Source: Trichoplusia ni (taxonomy: Eukaryota; Arthropoda; Insecta; Lepidoptera; Noctuidae). Taken from it: a stretch of DNA of 64,000 nt. Positions within the stretch are counted from its first letter, which is position 1. Each line of letters starts with the position of its first letter. The stretch is from positions 5,659,657 to 5,723,656 of the forward strand of contig NC_039482.1 of the NCBI RefSeq assembly GCF_003590095.1. Reading direction: 5' to 3'. A program made the translations under genes and the position numbers. Under the pieces are notes generated by a model. It worked only from the letters and a program-made list of their open reading frames with translations, did no database searches and had not been told where the DNA came from. This document shows positions 12,561 through 24,006 of the stretch, one piece after another.

Positions 12561-14611
12561 TATGATAAAAAAACACCTTATGGAAATAATAGTTGCTCGG
12601 AAAGAAAGCAATATAAGTGCATGAAGAGACAGAAAATGGAGACATTCAGCTTCTGTCTTGGTTTATTAAGCTCCACTGAAATTTGCTCGGTTTAAGATTA
12701 TCGACTTGACTACATAATAATATGTATTTAATAAATGCATTTCCCATCAACATCATCAACTAATCGTTTCAAATCTAACAAATACCTCATAGCCAGCCCA
12801 TCAAGCAGGCCAAAAGTCCTTGAAATATCAAAATTATCAACTTAACCATACTTAATAAACTCAACACGCATGCGCAAATTTTAATAACTGCGATTTAAAC
12901 TCCAGGGTCACTCATCCATATTTGGGCGCGACATGCGTTGCTTAACATCGGTAAATCAATCCTTCATAACATCTAAAGCGTTAAATCTGTCGATCAGATT
13001 ATTAACTGTATGTTATTATTACATAGTTAACACGTATGTGGGTTCAAGGGTAAGATAACATCATTATTTATGGTTTAAGTTAACTATGATTAGTAAAAAT
13101 TGATGATGAGTTTATTTTAAATAGATAATCTTTATTTGTAGAGAAAAGAATAGGCAATAATATAAATTAGTTAGTCTTCTTCATTGTTCTAATGAAAGCC
13201 TTCTTCACGTATCAAAAAACTTTTTTCGAAATTTAAAGACTTATCAAAGTTGTAAAACGATGTACTGGTAAACACAGTCCACGTGACAAAACAAACAATA
13301 ATTAAACTAAATAAGTACGAAATCATATATGCACAGAATCGATTTTCCCAATGGCCCACCTCCCATAAGGCTCCTTCATAGCCTTTTAAGATTTTCTTTA
13401 TGGCAACATCAATTTACAACAACACCACCCAAACAGACGAAAATAAACCTTATCGTTACTAACATAAGAGTGAATACATGTGTAAAGATAAGTTTGTTCG
13501 TTGGTTATCAGATGTGACAAACGGAATTAATTGTATTATTATAGTTGACGGGTTTAGAATGTTAATTTGTCCGTCGGTTTGCTTTTTGTTCGAGTTTCCT
13601 GGAATAGTTTCGTGTTATTCCGTACGGGTTTGGCTACGTTCGAAGAATTCGCCGTAACTTGAACATGTCTAGGCGAGTTAGCAAGAAACGTTATGTTACT
13701 TGACTTTTTGATGCCTAGGTTAGGTTCGTCACGTTTTTCGTGGACTAAATTACCTAATACAGCTTTCAGTTGGTCATTTCAACCTACGGCTTAAATTATT
13801 ACTTATTTGACAGAAAAACCGGCACAATGATTAATAAAGGAAATTTTACCCGAAATTTGATTCATAATTCAGTGATTACTCAAAAAACGAATGCCCGTTT
13901 CGAGTCACCAACAAGGAACAAACAGGAAAAAAATATACCACTCTCATCAAAATCAAATACCTACCGTTTCACGAAACCTTCAATAATAATTAATTCAAAT
14001 GGTTATTTTATTATCGACAACAGGCAAAAGTTAAGGTGACATTTGAGGCGTTTTACAGTTGCCAAACAATAAAGCTACAACACTCAACCAGCGACAAACA
14101 TCAACCACAGATAACAAATCTTAAAAAAAAAACAAAATAAAGCCTGCTCGAAACCATTCCTCATTAAATTCATATTTAATGGCGCCCACAAAAATATATT
14201 TATACATCAAGATTAATATTACCATTAGTAAGGTCTGGCCATATTTAGAAAAGTGTAAAAACTTGTCTGTGGCCCAACATGGCGACTGGACGAGATTACA
14301 CCAAAAACAGTGGTGGTAGTGGGAAATATGCAAGATATGCCTTTTGGGTTTTCTCCATGTGTTTTAATTATACACAGAGATAGATTAGGAGTGAAAGGTG
14401 GTCAAAAGTAAATGAGTAAACAGCGTCAGACCATTTACATATCATAAACAGTCTGTAAATGTCATATTGAGAAACAAATGACTACCACGATACAGAACAG
14501 AACATTTTAAGTCAGGACTTGTATTAGATGCTTTCGTGTTCACTTTGGTCCTTGGCATGCGAATGTTGTCAGTCTAATCGACAGGACCTAGGTCTTTAAG
14601 ACACGTACTAA

Positions 14612-14820
14612 TATGAGTGGTTGAGGTCACCAAGACAAACCCACTGAGCGCGACGTGTCGCGGGTTCGATCCCCTCATCGGACAAGCGTTTGTGTAAATA
14701 CACGAATGCTTGTCTTGAGTCTGAGTGTCTCTGTGCATGTGAGTTGACTTTTTACTACACAAACATCTGTGAAACCCCGAGATACAAGGATTAAGTTCCA
14801 TAATGCGTGAGTCGGTTATA
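14612..14820 (+). mobile_element. tRNA-derived SINE, copy 1
   Basis: A degenerate tRNA-like head (GAGTGGTTGAGGTCACC, then B-box GGGTTCGATCC) is followed by the shared body CGAATGCTTGTCTTGAGTCT and tail GATACAAGGATTAAGTTCC. The same arrangement recurs at 47075, 58000 (minus) and 63500. The head cannot fold as a functional tRNA. Boundaries are approximate. Confidence 0.75.
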
Positions 14821-15607
14821 AGAATTACAAATAAATGAATCAATTTACGACATTAATTAATGGTTAAGGACTCACATAAAACTATTCAACAAACCTTTCA
14901 TTCTCTAGATACAACTAAACAGGAACTAAGTCATGTAACATGTACGATTGTTTGTTTTCTCCGTTACTTGTAAAAGTTGAAGTGACCACAGACACACTCG
15001 GCCTTGGTTAGCCGCGGCCAATCACTCTGACAAACTTCGCTACAGTATTTTAGGCCAATAAAATTTATAGTTTTAAGTAATGAATAAGATTGATTTAAGT
15101 ACTTCTGTTTGGCTTGGAAGAGTATAAAAAACGTTTGCGAAAACACGGTTTTTAAATTTATAATTAGGTTTAATAAACAGCTGAATTTTTGGGTGTTTTT
15201 TTAGCCAATCTCTTCATATTGTGATATACCGATTTTAAAATAACTGGCAATTAATAAGGCTAAGACTACTTCAGAATGTAATTTGAGTTGCGGATAAATG
15301 AAGAACTTTTGGCGGACGTTTTATTTGTAAGATTAATTTATATTTAAAGGGAAAATATTAATTTACAATAATAATATTATTAAAGCTTATAACTGTCAGA
15401 CTGAACCCATGAAATTTATTGCGAATCGATTTGACAGATAATATTATTATCTCTAAACGGTGTAATTAGTGATTTTTAAATTATATTAAACACTTAGTTT
15501 ATTGAGGATAAAACCTTTTTAAGGTTATTTACGCAGAATTATAGTTCAACACAGTCGGCAGACCAGTGTTAATATACTGCTGACCTATTTCGAAAGTAGT
15601 GGCAAGA

Positions 15608-15679
15608 AGCAGAGTGGCGCAGTGGAAGCGTGCTGGGCCCATAACCCAGAGGTCCGTGGATCGAAACCACGCTCTGCTA
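15608..15679 (+). tRNA. tRNA-iMet: Initiator tRNA-Met (CAT)
   Basis: A complete 72-nt cloverleaf used to start translation at AUG. Acceptor AGCAGAG pairs with CTCTGCT (discriminator A at 15679). The D stem is GCGC/GCGT, the anticodon stem CTGGG/CCCAG with loop CCCATAA (anticodon CAT at 15640-15642), and the T stem CGTGG/CCACG. Initiator-specific features are all present: the A1:U72 first pair, three consecutive G:C pairs in the anticodon stem, C at position 33, and a T loop of ATCGAAA lacking T54. Internal A and B boxes are intact and a T5 run follows at 15686. It is intronless. It lies within the presumed second Sox15 intron on the opposite strand. It is clearly distinct from the decayed tRNA-like heads of the SINEs in this window. 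Confidence 0.98.
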
Positions 15680-15685
15680 TATCAC

Positions 15686-15690
15686 TTTTT
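15686..15690 (+). terminator. RNA polymerase III terminator of the initiator tRNA
   Basis: A run of five T residues starts 6 nt after the discriminator base of the tRNA, the usual position for a Pol III stop signal. Confidence 0.85.
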
Positions 15691-16432
15691 GCATCTTCAT
15701 AAATAAAATATTCCAACTATTTGACCAGAAAATTCAATCAAACGAAGTATTTTAAAACAAACATTTAAAAAAACTTATAAACACTTAAATCATCACAATT
15801 ACATGAAGAATGTAATATCTGGACGATAGCATAAGCGTGTAGAAACATTCACCATATTTGTCATAGCTTATAGAGTCATAAATACTAGGAGAAATAGTTT
15901 GTAATTTGTTAACTATAAATGGATGAAGTACACTTTTACATAAATGCTTATTCTACCGAAATTATATTTAATTAAATATTTAAATTACCAAAATAAAATC
16001 AAACTACTTTACCGTACAGAAAAAATATTTCGTAAACAACAAAAAAATAAAATAATTTTTAATTACGAAATTTTATGGAATAAAATGACAGCTATTCCAA
16101 GTCAAATTAAATCGGTTGTTAAACAACTGAAAGATAAGATAAGATTGCTCGGTTATACTGTGGGCCTACCACCAAGTCTTTCAATAATATATTATTGGTT
16201 TTCACGTCTTTAAATAATATATTAATAATGGTTGTGGAAGCCTGACAGCACAATACACTGTGTAGTGCTGTATCTCTGTTCTTCAACATTAGTTACTTTA
16301 AGGAGGTTGAGGACCAATGATCACTGCACAAGCCTCACTTGAATAGAAGTCCTCAACTTTCAAGAAACATATAAAACCTCTTTACAATTTGCAACCTCAC
16401 CAATAAGTCCATTAGTTAAGGTCATCACAAAC

Positions 16433-16465
16433 GACGTGTTAGGTAAGGCTGGTACCTAACACGTC
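16433..16465. repeat. Perfect 13-bp inverted repeat
   Basis: GACGTGTTAGGTA (16433-16445) and its exact reverse complement (16453-16465) are separated by 7 nt. No flanking element was recognised. Confidence 0.7.
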
Positions 16466-16996
16466 AACGCCCTTAAGCCACAGAATAAAAAAGCAATAAA
16501 GAAACAAAAGCTTCCTGTACATTCAAATCATAACATTACTCACATACGGTTGACTCAAGCACGAGACCAGTTAAGGTCTTCATTTAATTAAGTACTCTAA
16601 GTATGTATAACGTGGCACAGTGATAAAACGATGTCATTATCGCAGTGTGGAGCCACCTTAAATGGCGTGCAATTTAGCCAATTAACGATGGATGGACCAA
16701 GGTCGGGGCGGTTATTGAGAAAACGTGGTGTAACATAACCTTAAGTAGTTTTGCTTTGATTCGAGTACTCGATTTAATTGCTGTCGTTTTAATCGCGAGC
16801 AGATTATGTTGGTTTTGGTGTTTTAATCGATTTTAGCTTATCGATTTAATTGTTTTGCTTATAATGATGTTTACACGATTTTTTTAAATAAAAATCAAAT
16901 TATGTATTATTCAAAATAGTGTAAAAATCATACACGCGCTGTCAATTTATTTGTCACCCAATAATTTTATAAGCTATAAATTTGATCTATTTTTTT

Positions 16997-17170
16997 TAAA
17001 TTTTTGTTTTTATAGCGATAGCGGCATCAGAAACATCATCTGTAAAAAATTTGACTGCCTAGCTGTCTCTGTTTAAGAGATACAGCCGGGTGTTTGAGTG
17101 GACAGACAGCGGTACCTTTAACGAGAGGGCTCCTTTGCACACCTAAGGGTAAAAACCCTAAAAAGCTGCC
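16997..17170 (+). repeat. Dispersed repeat with GAGATACAGCC core, copy 2
   Basis: Shares ordered blocks with the copies at 5745 and 57370: TTTTTATAGCGATAGCGGCA, GACTGCCTAGCTGTC, GAGATACAGCCGGGTG, GGACAGACAGCGG and AAGGGTAAAAACCCTAAAAA. Class not established. Confidence 0.5.
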
Positions 17171-17973
17171 ATTTCGGTGGAGCTCGATAACAATTACACG
17201 ACTTTTTCTCATTAGAAAGAGTTCCCACCAAATCGTAATTTCCAATGAAAATAAATTTAGTCTTAATTTGAAGTTGTCTAAATGACCGGTATTGTTACTA
17301 AGAACTGTGCCCTATATGGAAAGAGTTTTTATTACGCGTCTGTGGAAGCAGATGTTTTCGTTGCAACCTGCAAATTATTATGTATTGGTATAATACTAAT
17401 CAATTGATTGGCCCTTTATAATGTCTTAAGATAGCCATCGGCGGTACTTCAAGTATTTTTCAATAGAACCATTTACTAATATTTACTTGAAGAAAATAAG
17501 TAATGTTTTATTACTATTACACAGGAGTTGAAATCTATTTGAAATGTATTTTTGCTTAGAAAACGAAGATTTAATTTAAATGCCACAAATAGCATTGCAA
17601 TAAATATAGTTTAGGTAATTCTTAAAGTAATTAAAATAACATTAATGAATTCTAGGCAAAACTTTAGGATATTGCAACCAACAAACCTTTTTTTTTCAAT
17701 AAAAAGTATTTTATCAAAACGATTAAGCAAATATAACCAGTAGTCAATACTAAACCTTATTACATGACACCTCGGTTTAATTTCATTTGCGGAGTACTTA
17801 TAGGCTAAACTGATAATCCTGGTCGGGGATTTCCAAGTTTTATTTACTGTTGGAGTTAATTAATATCGCGACGTGACGTCAGCTGAGAAAATAGGTTACT
17901 TATCAGAATGACGTGTATTTTAGAGAAATATTCAGAAGTATTCATTAAGCAAAAACCACGAGTTCTGATATTA

Positions 17974-18093
17974 AAGTGGAGTGATGATCTGCGCAAGATG
18001 GCTGGCAGGAGCTAGATGCGAGCGGCCGAAGATACAACTCGGTGGCGTGCACTTGGGAGGCTTATGACCAGCAGTGGACGAATATGGGCTGTG
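17974..18093 (+). pseudogene. RTE-type reverse transcriptase C-terminus, degenerate copy A
   Basis: Translates as WSDDLRKMAGRS, an in-frame TAG (18013-18015) where RTE proteins have W, then MRAAED and RWRALG. A frameshift follows before EAYDQQWTNMG. These are the conserved final residues of RTE-clade LINE polymerases. The stop and frameshift make it a dead fragment. A second copy lies 330 bp downstream in the same orientation. Confidence 0.65.
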
Positions 18094-18420
18094 TGAAAAG
18101 AGTGTGCAGACTTAGAGTGTACAGACATAGGTATGTAATCAGATCACCGGTACTTACTCTACTATAGAACTGTCATATGACCTCTATCCATACGTTCAAA
18201 GCATAAATTGTGTATTTTGTGTATAATTACCTACTACACTGAATCAATACACGAAAATGGACCAATTTAATTGGCCCAATCCTTTTCTTGCAGTGTCCTG
18301 CCCGAATCATTACTTCTTAATTACAATTCCTGATGATGTAGGATTGTATCAAAGACTCCGCTTTACAAAGTGTAATTTGCTGTCACACTTTCACAGCTTC
18401 CTTTATTTAACTAACATTAC

Positions 18421-18620
18421 TCGGTGGACTAAGGCGGTAACAGAGTGTTGGAAAAGACAAGGCAAAACAAGCGTCGGTCGTCCGGGAGCAAGATGGGTCG
18501 ATGACATAAAGGTCTCGGGTCGAGACTGGATGCGGCTAGCACTGGATCGTAGAGATTGGGGAGGGGAGGCCTATGCCCAGCAGTGGGAGAATAAAGACTG
18601 TGGATGATGATGATGATAAT
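18421..18620 (+). pseudogene. RTE-type reverse transcriptase C-terminus, copy B, with TGA tail
   Basis: The 3' part of an open frame reads WTKAVTECWKRQ, GRPGARWVDDI, DWMRLALDRRDW and EAYAQQWENKDCG before TGA at 18605-18607. A run of TGA/GAT triplets follows, typical of RTE 3' ends. The upstream part of the same frame shows no similarity I can recognise, so the copy is 5' truncated. It retains a cleaner frame than copy A. Confidence 0.7.
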
Positions 18621-18982
18621 AACATTACTTTATAATGTAGCGGAAAGGAACAACCAATTTCAATAAACCTTGGTACGGAGGTCAAACCAAGAAAGAACAA
18701 CGTTTGGCAATAAAGCAACAAAATTTGTTACAAAATATTCCTTCGTTTAATACTCATACATGTATGAATAGTACCTACATATATATTTTCCGAGAGACCT
18801 CATACAATAGACCTACACATCCGCCCTTACAACTGACAGTAATACTGTTATTAAACTAACCTTTACAATATAATGTCACTTTTGTAAACCAGTAATGTAC
18901 TAGGTAATCGTTTTTGCCCTGGCTTCACCTGCGTGGTTTCGACAATGATATAAGTAATTTTGTAACCTATTTTGTTATACTT

Positions 18983-19260
18983 CATCGGCCTAGCCTTGTC
19001 CAAACATAGTTGGGGTCGGCTTCCAGTCTAACTGGATTCACTTAGGTACTAGTGATTTACAAGGAGTAACTGCCTATCTGACCTCCTCAACCCAGTAACC
19101 TGGGCAACATGATACCCCTTAGTTAGACTAGTTGTCAGACTTTCAAGGTTCTGAGTACCTGTAACAACTGTCAAAGATGTATGAATAACAGCCGGGAGCC
19201 ACAATTTAACGTGCCTTCCGAAACGCGGCATTTTGTCACAATTATTGCCCAATATCGGAT
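18983..19260 (+). repeat. Noctuid-abundant dispersed repeat
   Basis: Contains ATCGGCCTAGCCTTGTCC, TTGGGGTCGGCTTCCAGTC, TGCCTATCTGACCTCCTCAA and AACGTGCCTTCCGAAACGC. I recognise this from memory as a repeat abundant in noctuid moth genomes. Its transposon class is not clear from one copy. Boundaries are approximate. Confidence 0.6.
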
Positions 19261-19974
19261 AGCCAATGCTTCAGTGGTTCATTCTTAGATGTCCTGGAGA
19301 AAAATGATCTTATATGCAAACCAGACACGACAGGGAGAGAGAGAATGTCTGACAAAATCTTACAGTATATGCAAAAATACTTGACAGCAATATCGCTGCC
19401 GTTAGTTTTGAAAGTCTGATAAAAATGCTATCATCACTGAAGAACACTTGGCGACACTCATTTGTTGTCTTTCAAACTTATCCTTTTAACGTACTACGCC
19501 TATAGATTAATGGAGTTGTATGATCAGCAACATAAACAAGTTTTTAATAAAAAAGCTGCCTTAAATATTGGCCTTATGTTTGCAACTAATTACAATATTA
19601 GATGTCAGCAAGATTTCAGTTGAAATTCGATATTGCACGACGATGTACGTGTGTAAGTACCGATATGAAGTAAGTCTGACAGTATACAGAGAGTTTGTTG
19701 CTGATTGTACCAAAAAGGCTTAAAGAAATAACTCGAAGCCACTGGAGTAACTTATAATACTTGTTAACCACAAAGTCTACCCACGGCAAATTTAATACCA
19801 CACGTTGTGGTTTTACTATTTAGCTAATTATATTTAATACCTAGTCGTATTTTTTTACAAGTATCCGTCAAATGAAGAATGGCTTACAAATAAATCGTTA
19901 GTGTTTAGCAACTGGCTATAATGGATACCAAGTAAACAAGAATGCCTATAAAATATAAAATCATAAGTATAAGA

Positions 19975-20055
19975 TCCCAATAGTTTCAGTGTGATTAACA
20001 CTGAAACTATTGGATCCCAATAGTTTCAGTGTGATTAACACTGAAACTATTGGGA
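19975..20055. repeat. Tandemly doubled 40-bp palindrome
   Basis: A 40-bp unit occurs twice head to tail with exact identity (period from 19974 to 20014). Each unit is itself an inverted repeat with arms CCAATAGTTTCAGTGT and ACACTGAAACTATTGG around a 5-nt loop. The whole 81-bp block, from TCCCAATAG to CTATTGGGA, is also palindromic. It can fold as two hairpins or one long cruciform. Confidence 0.9.
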
Positions 20056-20196
20056 CTATTCGTGAGAAAAAGGAACCACCAACTTTAAACACCAGTTTAG
20101 TTATGCAACCGAAGATCAACATAAAGCCTTTTTTTTTCAAATTTAGCAATAGCCCCATGTGTAGATAAATATACTGATGGTAATAATATTTGCAGT

Positions 20197-20285
20197 TGTG
20201 AAGAAAGAGACGCCATATTACAACATGTAGTGCGCTGTCTCATTTCTACAAATCCAACAGACTTGGAGAGATGGTGTTAGGTCTC
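20197..20285 (+). repeat. Short dispersed repeat, GAGACGCCATATT type
   Basis: GAAGAAAGAGACGCCATATT, then AATCCA-flanked TAGTGCGCTGTCTCATTTCT, resembles the segment at 22608 (GAGATGGAGCTATAC and TAGAGCGCTGTCTCTCTC). Each copy begins with a GAGA motif and ends with a GTCTC motif. Possibly a decayed short element; class unknown. Confidence 0.3.
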
Positions 20286-21033
20286 AAGTTCTTTCTTTAA
20301 AATGACTTCTCATCTGCTTGATAACCTATTAATAGCTCACATGTATACTATTATTTCAATCACCTATCCTACTGGGGATTCCTACCTCACGGTAATCCCA
20401 TATTTGACCGATAAAAATATATACCATTAGTCATCAAACCAGTGAATAATAGCTACACGACATACAAACTTAATAATACACTCAAATAAAGAAATCCCAA
20501 TCAAATTTAGTCTCTGTCACGTGGTAATAAGTTGTTAATATGCTTAGGTGTGTTGTTGAGTTAAGTTTGTGGGATTGCTTACTATTTACAAGTACATTGC
20601 TGGCTGGTATTATTTTTTATTCGGGTTTTATTTCATTAAGAGCGATAGCATCAGCCACCCACGCAGCGGTGTAATGACTTGCCATATCCAAAGGCTTAGT
20701 ACAATTGTGAACACAAGGTGTACCGTTAATTTTGACCTATTTTCGAATTAGTCATGTATGTTTGTGAACGAGAATTTTTAATATTGTGTTAAAAGGTAGC
20801 TGGTATGACTAGTAAGCATTATTAGCTGCCTTTTTGCCGAGTTTATTTGGCGAAACGTAATCACGGGTGTCTGGTAGATTAAACTGCGAATCATCTATAA
20901 TTACAGGGATTTATTTACTTCGCTATATTGAGAAAGAGCTTTATTTACCTGTCAGCTAATTTGGCTAAACTAAGGTTTAATTCACCTCTTCAAAAATAAC
21001 ACATAGCTTAAAGCCTATTGAGGACACATTAAA

Positions 21034-21110
21034 TGACTGGAATCGAACTTGGTACCTTGTCATTCGAATCCGGACATTGAACTGGAAGGCCAATGCGTCA
21101 TTCAAGCAAT
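21034..21110 (-). mobile_element. tRNA-like SINE head
   Basis: On the minus strand this reads GACGCATTGGCCTTCCAGTT, GGATTCGAATGAC and B-box-like AAGTTCGATTCCAGTC. The layout resembles a tRNA-derived SINE head with overlapping box elements. No body shared with the other SINE families here was recognised. Confidence 0.4.
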
Positions 21111-22607
21111 ATTGTTTTCCTTTAAAACGATAACTGTTGCTATAATAACAATATAATAAGTCAGTCGTTCAATGATAATAATAAAAACGAACTTATGATG
21201 TAGCTAATTGTTGTTCATTCTCCAAATTAAATTTCCGTTAAAAGTTTAAAATACTAAACGTGTTAGCTTGACGATACTTAATTAAGAGCTTTTCTTATTG
21301 ATAAAGCAACTTTCCAAAAAAATAACGTTATAGCCTTAAAATTATTTTTCCATTAAGGTTAAGTTGCAGATTTAAAATATTTGAAACTGTTGTAACCAAG
21401 TAATATTCTCTTATCCAAAATTGTAAGTTAATTCTAAAGGGTTACATTATTATTATTTTTTTCTATATATCTAAGTGAGTATGATGTTAGTGTATTATTA
21501 AGTTTCTAAGCCTCTTAATCACTTGTTTCTTCGAAGATACATGAAGCTGCGCCCGCGCAGTATGGCGGTCTGTCCTCGCCTCCTGTGATATCTCGCGGAG
21601 AAAGTTACGAGGTCACCATAATTATAACATTGACATCAGTTAAATGTTACAACTGACATAAATTATAATATAACGTAATATGATAAATTATGGAGCTTAG
21701 TCATTATTAGCAAAGTAATAACTGAAACTTAGAAATGTTCTGAGACAAAAGAGCTTTTGAGATGATACTTGAATTCGAATAAAATAAAAAATAGTTTAGT
21801 TGTTGGAACGAGACGGCACTACACAAAGTAGAGCGGCATCTCTCTTCCACACACGCAAAAGTTCGAGTTTCAAAAGAAAAAAAAGTTCTAAAAATCGTCG
21901 GTGGCAATAAATTATGGTTTCAGAAAACGTGAAAAACCTGAACTAAAAAAACGATCAATCTTACGGAAAAACTTGATGGGGCAACCCTACGTAATGTTGG
22001 TACTTGGTACTAACTAACTTAGATGCTGAGTATTTATTTAAATTACAGTCATTAATAAGGGCAAAAGGTGCGGAAACTAGTCTTGCATATATGCGTAATT
22101 TGAAACTTACGAAATCTAAATATATTAGTACCAAACTCAATCTAAATTTACATTCAATCAGAACCAAACTCAAAGAAACTTAGAAGGGGACTGAAAACAG
22201 TGGACTTACGTGTGATATGTATGATGACGGGCTTCAAAACACTACATGCAATGATTTTTCGGTACCTTTACAATCGTTGCATTTCATTGCAATACTCTAC
22301 AACACACAAACACTCTACGAACATTATCTAAGCCGATGCTTGCTGTCTTAATTAATAAAAAAAAATACAATAATGCCATTTCCGTTCCAGAAATGGTTTT
22401 ACACAACCCAATCAATACCAAGAGAACCCTAAACGAGTGCCCTACAAAAACTCCGCCAGTAATCTCGGTGATAGCTTGATTAACTCGCTAGCCACTAAGT
22501 ACCGCCTTAGGTATTAGGAATGCCACTTACATCACTAATAAGGAACAAAATAGCAAGACCTAAGTACCAGCTTCGAGATTCTAAATTAACTCTTGACGTT
22601 GTGGAAG

Positions 22608-22670
22608 GGAGATGGAGCTATACGGAATGTAGAGCGCTGTCTCTCTCTAACAATCGTATCAAGTCTGTTT
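22608..22670 (+). repeat. Short dispersed repeat, second copy of the GAGA...GTCTC type
   Basis: GGAAGGGAGATGGAGCTATA followed by TAGAGCGCTGTCTCTCTC; compare with 20197. Function unknown. Confidence 0.3.
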
Positions 22671-24006
22671 AAGATTCAATGGTATTAAGCGACTTATTTT
22701 TTTTTCTACAACTCGTTTTTTATTTGTTTCAATAATGAATCTCTGTGCTTTAATTGATTTCTTATTATGTGTCAGTAAATACATTATATTAATATGGTTA
22801 GTGCGGGTCTTGAATGCCATTGGTCCATAATGAAGTTATTACTTTGTGGTATGATCAAGATAAGTAAGTGGTGATTTTCAATTTATTATTATAAATTGTT
22901 GTAGCATTATTAAAGTTGTAATTGAATAACTAATGTTGTAGAAACATAATTCTTTTACAACAATATCAGTTTACGACATAATTTTTTATTGCAAGCAAAA
23001 TCTATTTATTTTCTGATGTTCTTTTATTTAATTTTTTATTAATTGTCAAATCTAAATGGGAAGAGGAATGAGCGCAGCAATTGGACGATTATAGAATGGT
23101 ATGACACTTATTATTTCTTTTTTGAGATTTCCAACTTGTTCCCCTAAAATCGTTGGCTAAATACTGACGTCAAACCTTTTTCATTTCCAGTTAAAACTAA
23201 CAACATTACTTAGCAATGGAAAAAATGCTTTACCTCCATCGAAAATTCTAAATATTTTTTACGAAACTACATTTTTCATCACTCACTAGAACTCCACTTG
23301 TCAAAATGACATGACGTTTTTAGAAGGTATTCAAAAAACTAATTAATAATCTATCAGTATCTGTAGGAATAGTTCTGGCCAGTAATATTTTTAATATTTA
23401 AATTTCGAATTGTAAACACGATTGAAACTTTTTGCTGACTCATTCGGGTTGCTATGCTAAGAAGTGAAGATGCTTATAGCCGTTTTAATGTTTCAAAAAT
23501 GTAAATATTTTAAATTATCTTAAAATATGTAAAGAATAATTAATTCTAGAATTTTCCTCACTAAATCAGTACTACAATCAAGATTTTTATGTTCGGATAA
23601 AATGTTTTTTGCCCGTCCCTTAAGTACCTATTAATTTATTCACGTTATCGTTGAACTACGTCAGCAAATAAATTAGTGGAAAATCACGTGTCAAAGTAAC
23701 ATAATCCATTTAATTTATTTTTAAACGAATGCTCGCGACAAGCCATGTTGTGACGTAGTAACGTCAAATAAATTATGACAATAAATTAAAGCGAATGGCT
23801 TTATCTTAGGTTACTTCCCTTGAATAATTTGAAAAGCAAATATTATAATTTTCATAAGAACCAAATTAAATTAAAACGTCAAAGTAAATTGCAAGAAAAT
23901 TAAATAGATTATTACTTTTTTTCTTAATCTTCTGTAGCACATTCTACATCTTCATGAAGTCAAAACTATTTTAAAATTTAATCGTCAGAAAGTTATGTTC
24001 ACTTAC

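Larger units (their letters stand above)
1..15607. other. AT-rich non-coding stretch, presumed distal part of Sox15 intron 2
   Basis: No coding exon recognised. Open frames here are short, mostly lack coding character and overlap one another. In particular I looked on the minus strand for the second half of the HMG box (the expected KxW and NYKYRPRRR-type segments) and did not find it. Contents worth separate entries are a paired TATCGATA site (3.2 kb), a CpG-rich island (3.84-4.1 kb), an RTE 3' end (5.0 kb), a Helitron-like end (5.16 kb), a dispersed repeat (5.75 kb), a GCCAT cluster (7.8-8.03 kb), an 11-bp phased repeat (10.58 kb), a rearranged repeat (12.48 kb) and a SINE (14.6 kb). The remainder shows nothing I can identify. 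Confidence 0.5.
15691..24006 (-). other. Presumed proximal part of Sox15 intron 2
   Basis: Starts (on the minus strand) at the GTAAGT donor 24006-24001. AT-rich, no coding exon recognised. It holds a hairpin at 16433, RTE remnants at 17974 and 18421, dispersed repeats at 16997 and 18983, the doubled palindrome at 19975, a SINE-like element at 21034, and two related short repeats near 20197 and 22608. A short GC-rich patch at about 21540-21610 is of unknown nature. Confidence 0.6.

Noticed and set aside
13190..13215. Minus-strand text YVKKA suggested the missing HMG-box segment YVEEAERLR.
   Set aside because: The frame continues as FIRTMKKTN and stops, with no other HMG-box residues and no acceptor.
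19975..20055. Possible CRISPR-like repeat array.
   Set aside because: Only two units with no spacers, in a eukaryotic intron; it is a duplicated palindrome.
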